A stretch of DNA of 64,000 nucleotides from DASWZN01 sp963841635 (GCA_963841635.1 CAWJDO010000002.1:1736001-1800000); one strand, 5' to 3'. Numbered from the stretch's first letter, positions 22,795 to 32,063 are shown. The notes: generated by a model from the sequence alone, not told the origin. Program-made: numbers and translations.

Positions 22795-23700
22795 ATGGTG
22801 AGGTTGTGGCACCTTCGCGGTCCAGCGCTTGTTCTCCTGCTGGCGAGCGGTATGACGCTTGCTGGCTGCAACTCGACACGAAACTGCGGCACCACCTGCG
22901 TCAGGCCGGATCTGATTCCTGCTCGTCTGCACCGCATCGCATCGCTTGACTGGCGAAAAATCGACCGGGATGCCTTTCACAGAGAGTGGCCGGAGGCTCC
23001 TGTTCCTCCGGTTAGCCTGGGGCCACCACAAATCCCCAGCATCAAGGGGCTGGAGCGCGACATCGCATGCTGCTGCAAGGCGGGTCAGGGACTGGTCTCG
23101 GCTGGATTTGACTATCCGTTGGCGGAGACTCCCACCGCTGAAGCGCCGGGCCTTTGGGGGGTGGAGGTGCTCGTGTGCGGCCCCGCGAGGAAACAGGCGG
23201 TGGACGCATTGAAGGCTCTTGTCGATGCCGTGGTGCCCGAGCATCCGAAGAGCGCTTTCGCCCACTGGGGTCCTTCCGGCGACGCTGGGGCCACTGCAGT
23301 GTGGGACGTCGGTGGCGAGCGCTTCGTCCTCAACGCCTTCGTGCAGCCGCACCAGGAAGGCTGGCTGGGGTGGTTCCTGCTCGATCGCCGCGCGCCGCTG
23401 CGCGCCGTTGAGACCTGGACGCTGGAGGATGGCTCCCAGGTGCGGATACTCCGCCTGGAGATCGAGTCCTCCGGCAAACCTCCCGAAAAGATACTCCGAC
23501 TCGACTACCTCTCAGAGTGCCCTTTTGACCACTCCTGCTGGTCGAAGGAGATCACGGCCCTCTGGCCCAGGCTCCGAGCGAGGGCGGAGCGGGAAGGGAT
23601 CCGCAAGGTTCATTTGGGCGTTAATTCAGGCGTGGGCGCATACGAGGGCTTTCGCGTGGTGCGCGGCGCCGACGGGAACTGGGATGAGCCGCCGTTCTAG
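22795..23700 (+). CDS. Lipoprotein of unknown function
   Basis: 301 residues. The signal ends in LLLASGMTLAGC, a standard lipobox, so the protein should be a lipid-anchored envelope protein. The mature part is rich in cysteine pairs (CNSTRNCGTTC, CCCKAG) and contains WDVGGERFVLNAFVQPHQEG and SGVGAYEGFRVVRGADGNW near the end. No family is recognised. It lies within the accessory region between a transposase remnant and a truncated antitoxin, so it may have been acquired. Confidence 0.65.
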   Translation: MVRLWHLRGPALVLLLASGMTLAGCNSTRNCGTTCVRPDLIPARLHRIASLDWRKIDRDAFHREWPEAPVPPVSLGPPQIPSIKGLERDIACCCKAGQGLVSAGFDYPLAETPTAEAPGLWGVEVLVCGPARKQAVDALKALVDAVVPEHPKSAFAHWGPSGDAGATAVWDVGGERFVLNAFVQPHQEGWLGWFLLDRRAPLRAVETWTLEDGSQVRILRLEIESSGKPPEKILRLDYLSECPFDHSCWSKEITALWPRLRARAEREGIRKVHLGVNSGVGAYEGFRVVRGADGNWDEPPF

Positions 23701-23832
23701 GAATACTGAGGGCCGACCCCACTCCCCGCGTGCGCACCACGAACAGAGATGGAGATCCGATATGCTGGTGCCCTCTGGAGAAGCGTGGGAATGCCAAAGA
23801 AAACTGTTTCCGAAGGTGCGCGAACCTGCGGG

Positions 23833-23988
23833 GCCAAGAGCAACCTGGCGGAGCGGCTGAAGCAGGGCGCGATTGCCAACGCTCGACGGGATCTGGCGAT
23901 TACCCAGGAGTGGTTCTCGGTCGATGGGGAAGGACGGCAACCAGGAAAGCCAGCCGCAAGGCGCAAGGTTGCAGCTTTGATACGGTGA
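23833..23988 (+). pseudogene. Truncated paralogue of the MazE-like antitoxin
   Basis: The frame reads AKSNLAERLKQGAIANARRD followed by LAITQEWFS, nearly identical to the C-terminal half of the antitoxin at 21003. The DNA-binding half is gone and is replaced by an unrelated 28-residue leader (from an ATG at 23749). No toxin follows. It suggests duplication of the antitoxin module around 21.0-24.0 kb and loss of most of one copy. Confidence 0.65.
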
Positions 23989-23992
23989 ACCT

Positions 23993-24226
23993 GTGGACTG
24001 GCAAGATCGAATCGGCGTCGACCCGAAGGTTGTTGTCGGCAAGCCGGTGGTGAAAGGGACGCGGATCGCGGTCGAGTTCGTGATCGATCTCCTCGCCGCC
24101 GGCTGGAGCCAAGAGCAAATCCTCGACAGCTATCCGAATCTGGCGGCCGAGGACATCCGTGCCTGCCTCGCATACGCCGGTGAAGTGCTTCACTCCGAGA
24201 GGGGCCTCCCGCTGGAGTCTTGCTGA
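23993..24226 (+). CDS. DUF433-family antitoxin
   Basis: 77 residues, the full family length. DPKVVVGKPVVKGTRIAVEF and LAAGWSQEQILDSYPNLAAED are diagnostic of DUF433, a helix-turn-helix protein usually paired with a PIN-like DUF5615 toxin downstream. Here the toxin is missing; a family A repeat comes next at 24255. It is therefore an orphan antitoxin, or one acting on a toxin elsewhere. Confidence 0.88.
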   Translation: MDWQDRIGVDPKVVVGKPVVKGTRIAVEFVIDLLAAGWSQEQILDSYPNLAAEDIRACLAYAGEVLHSERGLPLESC

Positions 24227-24254
24227 GCGCAGGACGCCGGGGGCGGTCCGCATA

Positions 24255-24281
24255 TCCGCTCCCTGACGGTCGCGGCTCGGT
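24255..24281 (+). repeat. Dispersed palindromic repeat, family A
   Basis: CCGCTCCCTGACGGTCGCGG then CTCGGT, an almost perfect copy of the unit. It fills the space between the DUF433 gene and the convergent doxX gene. Confidence 0.65.
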
Positions 24282-24290
24282 ACGGAGAAT

Positions 24291-24680
24291 TCAGGCCCGC
24301 GGCGCGGGCTTCGCGCGGAGAATGCCGTTGAAGCTTTCGCGGTACTGGAGGAAAACCAGCACCCAGAGCGCACAGGCCACCACGGCCGGGGCGGCGCCTG
24401 GAGCGAGCGTAATGTGGAAGGCGAGGATGTTGTAAAGCTCCGCCGCAAGGAATGTCAGCGCGAGCGGCACGTAGAAGCCCGAGAGCAACAGCAGTCCACC
24501 AAGGACCTGCACTGCGAAGAAGAACGCGGCAAAGTGCGATGTGCCGACGGCAACCAGGAACTGGATTGCCAGTGGATTCGCTGGTGGCGGCTGGGGGATG
24601 AAGTGAAGAAACCCGTTCAGCCCAATCACCGTAAACAGCAGCCCCAACAGATAGCGAGCGACAACCGATGCAATCTTCAT
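24291..24680 (-). CDS. DoxX-family membrane protein
   Basis: 129 residues with four hydrophobic helices, starting ARYLLGLLFTVIGLNGFLHF, followed by a PQPP loop, FFFAVQVLGGLLLLSG, PLALTFLAAELYNILAFH and a last helix. DoxX-like proteins are small quinone-linked or redox-stress membrane proteins. Its start overlaps the azoR stop by 4 nt (ATGA), so the pair is co-transcribed and likely controlled by the divergent TetR regulator. Confidence 0.88.
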   Translation of the reverse strand: MKIASVVARYLLGLLFTVIGLNGFLHFIPQPPPANPLAIQFLVAVGTSHFAAFFFAVQVLGGLLLLSGFYVPLALTFLAAELYNILAFHITLAPGAAPAVVACALWVLVFLQYRESFNGILRAKPAPRA

Positions 24681-25318
24681 GCGTGGCCTCCTTGGAAAGT
24701 CTGCGCCCGCGTCTCGACGGCCTGCAGGTGCGGCGCGAGAAACGCATCACGGTCCTGACCATAATTTAGCGCGGCGGTTCCACCCGCCGTAATGAAGGTC
24801 GCTTCGGTGACACCGAGGAAGCCGAAGACCGACCGCAGATACGGCTCCACGAAATTGAACGAGGCCATACGGGTCTGGGAATCGTATTTGCCGCCGGTGG
24901 CGATGATGAAGGTCGCCTTTTTGCCGGTCAGCAGGCCCTTCGGGGTTCCGCCCTCGTAAGAAAACGTCCTGCCGGTGCGGGCAATCTGATCGATCCAGAG
25001 CTTGAGCACTGCGGGTACGCCGAAGTTGTGCATCGGCACTCCAATGACGTACTCGTCGGCCTGCTCCAGTTCGGCGAGCAGGGAGTCGGAGAGCGAAAGC
25101 AGCTCCTTCTGCGGGGGTGTGCGCGCCTCCTGCGGCGCGTAGGCGGCGCCGACCCATTCCGCGGTGATCGGGGAGATTGCTGTTCGGTTGAGGTCGCGGT
25201 CAATGACCGTTCCATCGGGGTGCGAAGCCTTCCATTGGGTGACAAAGGCGGCGGTTAGCTCCCGGGAGACGGATCGACTGTAAAGCGGGCTGGAATCGAT
25301 GTGGAGTAGTGTGGGCAT
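24677..25318 (-). CDS. azoR: FMN-dependent NADH-azoreductase AzoR
   Basis: 213 residues of the flavodoxin-like AzoR family, which reduces quinones and azo compounds by two electrons and counters electrophile stress. The N-terminal HIDSSPLYSRSVSREL is the FMN phosphate-binding loop, and PMHNFGVPAVLKLWID and TGGKYDSQT are the next FMN contacts. It forms an operon with doxX, and the 111-bp gap to the divergent TetR gene carries a palindrome. This is the usual quinone-stress module. Confidence 0.93.
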   Translation of the reverse strand: MPTLLHIDSSPLYSRSVSRELTAAFVTQWKASHPDGTVIDRDLNRTAISPITAEWVGAAYAPQEARTPPQKELLSLSDSLLAELEQADEYVIGVPMHNFGVPAVLKLWIDQIARTGRTFSYEGGTPKGLLTGKKATFIIATGGKYDSQTRMASFNFVEPYLRSVFGFLGVTEATFITAGGTAALNYGQDRDAFLAPHLQAVETRAQTFQGGHA

Positions 25319-25353
25319 CGTAAAACTTCCTGCACTACAGATGATGCATAAGA

Positions 25354-25363
25354 GACATATGTC
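25354..25363. promoter_or_regulatory. Candidate TetR operator between azoR and the regulator
   Basis: GACATATGTC is a perfect 10-bp palindrome in the 111-bp divergent intergenic region. A second, weaker repeat (ACAA/TTGT around GTG, 25378-25388) lies 15 bp away. Binding of the TetR protein here would control both directions. This is inference from position and symmetry. Confidence 0.45.
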
Positions 25364-25429
25364 GTTTCACGAAATAGACAAGTGTTGTATTAGCGTCGAG
25401 TGCCGCAGCAACGGTATCCTGAAGGTGCG

Positions 25430-26011
25430 ATGAGCCAAGGGCCCCAAGCCGGCACGGAAACGACGGATCCGCGCATTCTGCGCAGCCGCCGCATGCTCAT
25501 GGATGCACTGGCCAGGCTGTTGAGTAGGAAGGAGTTCGAGGACATCTCCGTACAGGAGATCGCCGAAGAGGCGACGCTGAACCGGGCCACCTTCTACTTG
25601 CACTATGCGGACAAGGCGGCGCTGCTGCAGTCGATGACCGATGTCCGCTTCCGCGATTTGTTAGCGCGACGCAACATCTCCTTTACCGACTGCGAGGGAG
25701 CGCTGCGGGCGATGGCACTGGGCGTTTGCGACTATCTCGCTGACGCCACAAGCTGTCCCAGTCAGCTGGCTCGGATACCGCTCGAAGGCTCCATCATTCC
25801 GGTGGTCGAGGGGATGTTCAGGGAAGGGCTTGCCCGTCATGGGATGGCGCCTGGTGTGGATGCGGCACTGGTGGCGACCACGGCGGCGTGGGCCGTCTTC
25901 GGAGCCGCGCGCAGTTGGTTTCAGACCGCTGACCGGATACCGGCTGAGGAGATGGCCGGGAGGATTGCGGATTTGGTGAAGCCGATCCTGCTCAGCGGTT
26001 CTTCTGGGTGA
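25430..26011 (+). CDS. TetR-family transcriptional regulator
   Basis: 193 residues from the ATG at 25430. The N-terminal helix-turn-helix is standard: RSRRMLMDALARLLSRKEFE, then ISVQEIAEEATLNRATFYLHY, where the last part is the recognition helix. The C-terminal ligand-binding half (from DVRFRDLLARR) is divergent, as usual. A GTG start at 25400 would add ten residues of no clear value. It is divergent from azoR-doxX and likely represses that operon until a quinone or other electrophile binds. Confidence 0.88.
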   Translation: MSQGPQAGTETTDPRILRSRRMLMDALARLLSRKEFEDISVQEIAEEATLNRATFYLHYADKAALLQSMTDVRFRDLLARRNISFTDCEGALRAMALGVCDYLADATSCPSQLARIPLEGSIIPVVEGMFREGLARHGMAPGVDAALVATTAAWAVFGAARSWFQTADRIPAEEMAGRIADLVKPILLSGSSG

Positions 26012-26030
26012 GCTCGGGGATTTGAATGGC

Positions 26031-26124
26031 GTCCGCTCCCTGACGGTCGCGGCTCGGTAACTCAGCGGTCGCGGCTCGGTAACTCAGCGGTCGCGGTTCG
26101 GTAACTCAGCGGTCGCGGTTCGGT
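26031..26124 (+). repeat. Family A repeat expanded into a 22-bp tandem array
   Basis: The unit starts normally (GTCCGCTCCC at 26031), then the segment CGGTCGCGGCTCGGTAACTCAG is repeated in tandem at 26044, 26066 and 26088 with a partial fourth copy at 26110. Copies three and four have TTCGG in place of CTCGG. The array ends 45 bp before the next start codon. Confidence 0.8.
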
Positions 26125-26168
26125 GCTGCGTCGCGGTTTCGTGATACCGTATTCGCTGCAGCTCAAGT

Positions 26169-27416
26169 ATGGATTCAGCTACACAATCAAAATCTCCACT
26201 CGGTTCGGGATGGCGTGAACTGCTGGCGATCGCCTCGATGTGCGTCGCCATGCTGGGGATGCTGTATCTTCGCAGCTACCGCGTCACGCGGACCGACGAT
26301 ATATTCCGGCAGCCGTGGGACCACCACAAGTACATCTACATGGCGCAGCACAATCCCTGGGATTTTCATATCGCGCCATTCTGCTGGCGTCTCTTGAACC
26401 CGTTCTTTGCGAGCCTGCTGCCGTTCAACGTGGATACGAATTTCCTGGTGGTGATGCTGGCGGAGATCCTGCTGACGGCGGTGATGGTCTACTTCATGCT
26501 GAAAGCGGCGGGTTTCGGGCAACTCGCTTCGCTGACGGGGATGTTCCTCTATTGGGGCCTGTCGCAAGCCACCAAAGGGTCGCTCTCCCTGGTGTGGCTC
26601 TCGGACCCGCTTACGCACCTGTTTCTGGTGACGACGGTCTACCTGATCTTCACGAAGCGTCCGGTTTGGGGGGCGCTGGTGCTGGCGGCAGGCTGCCTGT
26701 CCAAAGAGGTCCTGATCATTGGCGCTCCGCTGTACTACCTGCTCACGGCCGAGCGCATAGTCGACTGGAAGCAACTACGGCGCGGGGTTTTGTTCGGGCT
26801 GCCGGCGGTGGCGGTGTTCGCCGGCATGCGCGTGCTGATTCCGGAGAGGGCGTTCGATCCGGCCTACACCGGCACGCTTCCGCACGAAGTGGCCAGCGCG
26901 TATTTCGGGCACCTGGGCTTTGGCTACTGGCAATCGGCGCGGGAGATCCTTCGTTGGAGGGTGCAGGACTTTACCGGCTGGCACATACGGATGATGACGG
27001 TGGACACGTTCGGGGTGCTGTTGCTGTTTCCGCTTTTCGCGATCCGGAAAAACCTGGAGCCGGCGCTGCGCTGGGGCCCGTTCATCGCGGCCGTGTACGC
27101 GGCGACGCTGCTGTTTTCGGGCAGCTACGAGAGACCGCTGGTGATCTGCTTTCCGGCCGTGCTGATCATGGGCCTGAACGGGCTGGAGCGACTGATCAGC
27201 CTGACCGGTTCGAGCCCGCGCTGGCCGATGGCGCTGGCCGTCTCACTGGCGCTGGTCCCGCTCAACTGGCTGTATCCCAAACGGGTCGATCCGCTATTCG
27301 AGATGCAGGCGCTGGTTTTCATCCTTTTCCTAGCGGCGATGTTGCACGGGATGAGAACCCGCCCGGCGGACGCAGCGCCGGCGGAGCCGCAACTGGTGAA
27401 GGCAGGCACGGACTGA
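26169..27416 (+). CDS. Polytopic membrane protein, GT-C/mannosyltransferase-like
   Basis: 415 residues with about ten hydrophobic helices. After the first helix (LLAIASMCVAMLGMLYL) a polar loop reads RVTRTDDIFRQPWDHHKYIYM; the acidic pair in an extracytoplasmic first loop is a common feature of GT-C-fold glycosyltransferases. Further helices follow in the same pattern (FLVVMLAEILLTAVMVYFML, VFAGMRVLIPERAF). It probably uses a lipid-linked sugar, but no specific function can be given. The neighbours suggest envelope polysaccharide work. Confidence 0.65.
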   Translation: MDSATQSKSPLGSGWRELLAIASMCVAMLGMLYLRSYRVTRTDDIFRQPWDHHKYIYMAQHNPWDFHIAPFCWRLLNPFFASLLPFNVDTNFLVVMLAEILLTAVMVYFMLKAAGFGQLASLTGMFLYWGLSQATKGSLSLVWLSDPLTHLFLVTTVYLIFTKRPVWGALVLAAGCLSKEVLIIGAPLYYLLTAERIVDWKQLRRGVLFGLPAVAVFAGMRVLIPERAFDPAYTGTLPHEVASAYFGHLGFGYWQSAREILRWRVQDFTGWHIRMMTVDTFGVLLLFPLFAIRKNLEPALRWGPFIAAVYAATLLFSGSYERPLVICFPAVLIMGLNGLERLISLTGSSPRWPMALAVSLALVPLNWLYPKRVDPLFEMQALVFILFLAAMLHGMRTRPADAAPAEPQLVKAGTD

Positions 27417-27675
27417 AGGTGGCGTCCGTTGCGCTCCTCGCGCTTTTTGTTGAAGATTCCGTACCGCCTCGCGGTGCGGCGGGCCGGCACGGGCGCAGCC
27501 GGTAACGCGCATCCCCTCCAAAATTTTCGCCGTTGTTTCATCGACTTACGCATTCTTGCGGGTCCAAGGAGGAATGACGGCCGGTTTACATTGAGGCCAG
27601 GCGGAGGATGCCGGAAGCCTCAGGGGAGGGCGGCACCTGCTGCGTCACGGAGATATCGATAAGGGGGTCCGAGGC

Positions 27676-27987
27676 ATGCGGGGAGTTTTGATCCTGCTGG
27701 GGGCAGCGATCGGATGCGCGTACGGACAGAGCACCCGCATGGGTGGACGGACGATTAGAGGCGATTGGGATGCCTCCACAGGCGGCGCCGGGGGGAACAC
27801 AGGTCTCGGCGGAGCGGGCGGACACGGCGGCGGGGGCTGGACATCGGGCGGGGGGCTGGCGCCGTGTTCGGCCGGGTCGATTCCCGGCGGCGGAGGCGGG
27901 GCGGCTGGAACGGAGACTTCCGGTGGGGCGAATCTCACGGGCTGTGCAGGAGTTCGGGGCGAAATACAGGTGTACTATGTTCATTGA
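27676..27987 (+). CDS. Small glycine-rich exported protein
   Basis: 103 residues with a signal peptide (VLILLGAAIGCAYGQ). The mature part is strongly glycine-rich (GGAGGNTGLGGAGGHGGGGW, then GSIPGGGGGAAG) with two or three cysteines. It ends 10 bp before the start of the 1316-residue exported protein and has a purine-rich AAGGGGG ahead of its start, so the two probably form one transcript. Its function is unknown; a structural or surface role is plausible. Confidence 0.55.
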   Translation: MRGVLILLGAAIGCAYGQSTRMGGRTIRGDWDASTGGAGGNTGLGGAGGHGGGGWTSGGGLAPCSAGSIPGGGGGAAGTETSGGANLTGCAGVRGEIQVYYVH

Positions 27988-27997
27988 TGGAGAGGGT

Positions 27998-30900
27998 ATG
28001 AAAATCCATTTCCTGGCCGGCTTGGCACTGGCAACGCTGGCGGGAGGGCAAGCCTGGTCCCAGATCAACGGGCTTTCGGTAACCACGACGGCTACCCAGG
28101 CCATCCTCAGGTATTCATCTCCGACAGAGCAGGCATGCAGCCTGAAGGTGGCGGACATGAATCGCCGGATCGCGATTGCCAACGGAGTGCAGTCGGGCGG
28201 GGTGGTGAGCATAACGACGGCATCGCCGCACGGTTTGATCCCGGGGGCTGTGGTTTACATAGAGGGGGCGGGGGTCGAGGGCTGGAACGGATGGCAGACG
28301 ATCAGCGCCGTCCCTGGAACGACCAGTTTCTCGTTCCCGAGCCTGGCAGCAGGCTCCTCGACGACGGGGAATGTGGGGGTTTTGATCGACGATTTGAACC
28401 CGAACCTTTTCCCGGGCGGGGACCAGGACTCCAGGCCGGGCAATCCGAACAGCGGACAGTTCCGGGTATTCGTGGCAGGCAAGAGGACCGCGGACGTAGC
28501 GATGGACGGGAACCGCTACACGCGGGCGCTCCAAACCAACTCGCGCCACCACTACACTCTGACCTGCGGAACACAGGGTACGGATGCGGACTTTACGACG
28601 CAGGATCTCCCGCTCGGGGACACGCACAATGAGGGTCCCCCGGTGGACCGTAGCCGGCCGGGGCAATACGCGTATCCCACGGTGCAATGGACAAACCGGG
28701 GGCAAAGCCTGATCGATCCGCTCACGGGGGTGCGATCGGTGCGGGCGACGGGTCCTAACGGAGCGGCTTCGACGGTGCAAAGCTTTCAGACCGCCCTCGA
28801 CAGCGAGGGAGTGTGGCAGAATCCGTCCGGCCCGCTGAGCGGCGGCGGGACGGCCACATTCACGGGTCCTTGCCAGACCGGGGGTTGCGAGTTGCTTCTG
28901 AGGGCCGACAGCCTGTCGCTCTCGGGAGGCGCGACTTACACCAGCGGCTACGGCGTGGGTTCCTCCCTGGATTGGATCACGGTGACGATATCGAAGGCGT
29001 CGACCAGCAATGCCGCCTGCACTCCGAAGTCAGTCCCTGTTCGCCGGGCCAGACTCCGAACCCAGACGGGGTCGGACTGCGACATCGTGCTGTGCCTGAC
29101 CGTAAATGGAGTCAGTTGCGCGAGCGCGGAACGCGAAGTGGGGCTCACCACAAAGCCGGCGAGTTACACGGTGGGAAGCGGGTCGCCGATCGACGTGTGG
29201 CAGGATTCGGGCGCGCCGCCGATTGCCCGTCCCGATGTTTCGAGCGGCAGCGGGACGGTGAATTATCTGGACGCGACGCGACAGGTAACCTGGGTCAGCG
29301 GGGACAAGTTCAACACCAAGTGGACTGCCGGGAGCTGGATCATGGTGGCCGGAGCGGAGTATCAAATCGAGTCCATTCAGAGCGAGCTCGCACTGAAGCT
29401 GTCGGCGCCGGGCCCGGTGGGAGACCTGCAGCAGGCGCCGTACTCGGCCAACAACTTTGGGGTGCTGATCCGAAAGAAGACGGCGTCCGCGGACCAGGTG
29501 TCGGTGGGATACACGACCTTTCAGTACGGCAGCAGCGGCGTGCCGGCGTGGCCCGCGTTATCGGTGCAGTTGTGTTCTCCGTCAGCCGTCACAGCAGGCA
29601 GTTTGTCCGGGTACAACTGTTTCAGCGACCGCGAACTGTACTGGGTATCGGGGGACGGTACCGATGTGCGGGATCTGGGCTACGTGGCGACATCGGGCAG
29701 GCGTGACAGCAAGGGTAACCTGTTGTGGCCGGCCAGCTACTCCTGCGGCGATAGCAGCTATCCCCACTTCGATCCGCTGGACGGCGACACCTGGTACTGC
29801 ATTTTGCCGTACTATTTCTTTACCGATTCCCGGCAGGCGATCGTGAAGGCCCACTACGAGGGCGCCCATGGCGCGGCCGCTCCGGGCACGATCCCGGACT
29901 GTGACATGAACGGCGGGGCTCAGCCGTGCATCCGATTCACGCCGATGCAGCCGAACAAGGCCGATGCGGTGAGTATTGCGGGTCCGGCCTTCAACCCTGA
30001 GTATCTGGCCAGCGGTTACCAGGCCACCTATTTCATGTGGGGTGGCGTCTCACTCGATGGCGACCTGCTGATCTACACCCGGGAGGCGGCGGGCAACGAC
30101 ACCAAAGGCTGGACCTTCGTTTTCAACCTGGGCGACCGGACGCCAACCGGGACCGGGCCGAACAGCATGCGAATCGTGGCTGCCGCTTCCAGTTACCGCC
30201 ACCCTCCGGATTCATGGTGCTCCATTCATTCCGGTTTTCCACCCGAGGGCGGATGGGAGTTCCTGTCCCACAACGACTATTCGACGAAGGGCGCCACCTG
30301 TGTCTACACGACTGCGCTGACGAGTCCTTCTCTGAATACCACCACTGGGATCCCGGGCGGGCCGGACACCTGTCCCGCGAACGCTTTTGGCGTGACCGGC
30401 CGGAACTGCACGGACATCACGACGACGGGAGAGCCGACGCTGGTAGCCGACGGGAGTTATCTTCAGGACGTGCAGGTGGGCGACGTCATTCGAGCTGACA
30501 ACGAGTACATGAGAGTGGTGGCGAAGACCGATCATTTGCACCTGACCGTGCAGCGCGCGTATGCGGGGAGTCTGGCGTCGCACTCCGGGAGCGCGCTGTA
30601 CATGAGTTGCGGGCTTGTGACGAAGCTTTGGGGGCCAGGCGGGTCCGGTATATGGGACTTTCGCGACGACCCGTATGGCCTCAACGCGAATGGGACCACG
30701 ATTCAGGTGGACTGGAACAACGTAAGTGGGCACGGTGTGTCGGTTCCGGACGGAGTGCACGTCAATTCCGCTGGGATGCCGGGCCGAATCGGAGAAACGG
30801 CGTGCACGTCCGCTGTGTTGGGCGGAGCGGGTGCGAATTGCTATCAGATACGCGTCGGGGACCTGGAGGCTATCATCGGGGCACCCTGGTGGGGAGTGGC

Positions 30901-31948
30901 GGTAGATCCGCCCTTTGCGAGCGCTGTCGGAATCGGTACGGCAAGCACGGTTGACAGTCACCCCGGCCCTTGCCTGGGCGGCTTGTGGTGCCTGGACAGC
31001 AGGCCGATGAATGGCGGCACTTCCGACGGAGTGGCGAGCATGGCAGGATCGTCCGGCACGCCGTTCACTCTGCTGGCGGGTCAACTCTGGAAACTCGCGG
31101 GCGGTGGGACGGTCCTAAAACGCAAACAACTCGCGACGATGGCTTACGTGGGGCGGTCGCCGCTGGTAGATGTGAGCGGCCCGAGCAGCAGCATTCCGGT
31201 CGATGCGACGGGCTCGTACACCTATTGCGTGGCGCTGGCGGCGGGCGAGTGCTACTCGGGTTCAGCGGCAAACGATGTGTTCGTGAACGCGCCTTTCGTG
31301 AGCTATGGCTACTGCAGATATGCAGGAAATGCGATCCAGGCCGATGACACCAACTCAATTTGCATCGGGCCTCTGGGGGCCTACACCGGGAACTTGACGC
31401 AGTTCGGCGTCTCGCAACAAGACACTTACGGCAATTACGCCCGCAGGCTCGGGACAGCGTTCTCGCGGTGGAATCAGCACAGCGTGTTCTGGAACATGTC
31501 CATGACCCCGAACGGCGAGTTGGGCTTTTCCCAGGCACGGTGGCTGGACGGCGTTCGCAGCGACAATCTGGTAACGGTTCTGCCGCCTTACGTTGTGATG
31601 GACAGTCCATCGCGAAACACGTTCGTCCCGGTGGAAGTGAACATTCCTCCGCACGGGGCGGGGAGCGCGATTGTCGTGGAGTTCGGATACGCCGAGAACG
31701 GGCCCGCCGACAGTTTCTTGTGCACTTCAAGGAACGAAGCCTGCATAGCGGCAAGCAGTTCGGTAAGTCAAACGACGCCGTTCTACTTCGCGCAGTCGGA
31801 GAGGTACAGCGGCGTTCCTTGCGCCTCCGGATGCACGGTGACGATCCCGGCGCTTCCCCAGCGGGTGGTGTACTATCGGTGGGAGGGGCTGGACGCATCG
31901 GGGGCCGTGACGTCGGCAAGCGAGACGTGGGCGACGGTTACGCCTTAG
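27998..31948 (+). CDS. Very large exported protein of unknown function
   Basis: 1316 residues from the ATG at 27998, which has AGAGGG just upstream. The frame is open to 27743, but that part lacks a signal peptide. The signal is FLAGLALATLAGGQAWSQ. The mature protein opens with SVTTTATQAILRYSSPTEQA, a fibronectin-like strand pair, then a segment about residues 30-120 (HGLIPGAVVYIEGAGVEGW) resembling ubiquitin-activating-like beta repeats in Solibacter exported proteins. Regions of cysteine pairs (CTANAFG-like clusters, CSIHSGFPPEGG) run to the end (VVYYRWEGLDASG). No catalytic motif is recognised. It probably binds or covers the cell surface. Confidence 0.7.
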   Translation: MKIHFLAGLALATLAGGQAWSQINGLSVTTTATQAILRYSSPTEQACSLKVADMNRRIAIANGVQSGGVVSITTASPHGLIPGAVVYIEGAGVEGWNGWQTISAVPGTTSFSFPSLAAGSSTTGNVGVLIDDLNPNLFPGGDQDSRPGNPNSGQFRVFVAGKRTADVAMDGNRYTRALQTNSRHHYTLTCGTQGTDADFTTQDLPLGDTHNEGPPVDRSRPGQYAYPTVQWTNRGQSLIDPLTGVRSVRATGPNGAASTVQSFQTALDSEGVWQNPSGPLSGGGTATFTGPCQTGGCELLLRADSLSLSGGATYTSGYGVGSSLDWITVTISKASTSNAACTPKSVPVRRARLRTQTGSDCDIVLCLTVNGVSCASAEREVGLTTKPASYTVGSGSPIDVWQDSGAPPIARPDVSSGSGTVNYLDATRQVTWVSGDKFNTKWTAGSWIMVAGAEYQIESIQSELALKLSAPGPVGDLQQAPYSANNFGVLIRKKTASADQVSVGYTTFQYGSSGVPAWPALSVQLCSPSAVTAGSLSGYNCFSDRELYWVSGDGTDVRDLGYVATSGRRDSKGNLLWPASYSCGDSSYPHFDPLDGDTWYCILPYYFFTDSRQAIVKAHYEGAHGAAAPGTIPDCDMNGGAQPCIRFTPMQPNKADAVSIAGPAFNPEYLASGYQATYFMWGGVSLDGDLLIYTREAAGNDTKGWTFVFNLGDRTPTGTGPNSMRIVAAASSYRHPPDSWCSIHSGFPPEGGWEFLSHNDYSTKGATCVYTTALTSPSLNTTTGIPGGPDTCPANAFGVTGRNCTDITTTGEPTLVADGSYLQDVQVGDVIRADNEYMRVVAKTDHLHLTVQRAYAGSLASHSGSALYMSCGLVTKLWGPGGSGIWDFRDDPYGLNANGTTIQVDWNNVSGHGVSVPDGVHVNSAGMPGRIGETACTSAVLGGAGANCYQIRVGDLEAIIGAPWWGVAVDPPFASAVGIGTASTVDSHPGPCLGGLWCLDSRPMNGGTSDGVASMAGSSGTPFTLLAGQLWKLAGGGTVLKRKQLATMAYVGRSPLVDVSGPSSSIPVDATGSYTYCVALAAGECYSGSAANDVFVNAPFVSYGYCRYAGNAIQADDTNSICIGPLGAYTGNLTQFGVSQQDTYGNYARRLGTAFSRWNQHSVFWNMSMTPNGELGFSQARWLDGVRSDNLVTVLPPYVVMDSPSRNTFVPVEVNIPPHGAGSAIVVEFGYAENGPADSFLCTSRNEACIAASSSVSQTTPFYFAQSERYSGVPCASGCTVTIPALPQRVVYYRWEGLDASGAVTSASETWATVTP

Positions 31949-32063
31949 GTAGCTGACCGCGGGCGGCAGAGCATCACGCGATCGGCTCCGGGGCCAGAAG
32001 AACCGCCGGGCGGATGCGTGACCCGGGGACTGCTGTTTCCAAGGCGGCGAGGAGGCGGCACAC

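Noticed and set aside
26044..26124. The 22-bp tandem repeats as a CRISPR array
   Set aside because: The copies are head to tail without spacers and derive from the dispersed family A element.
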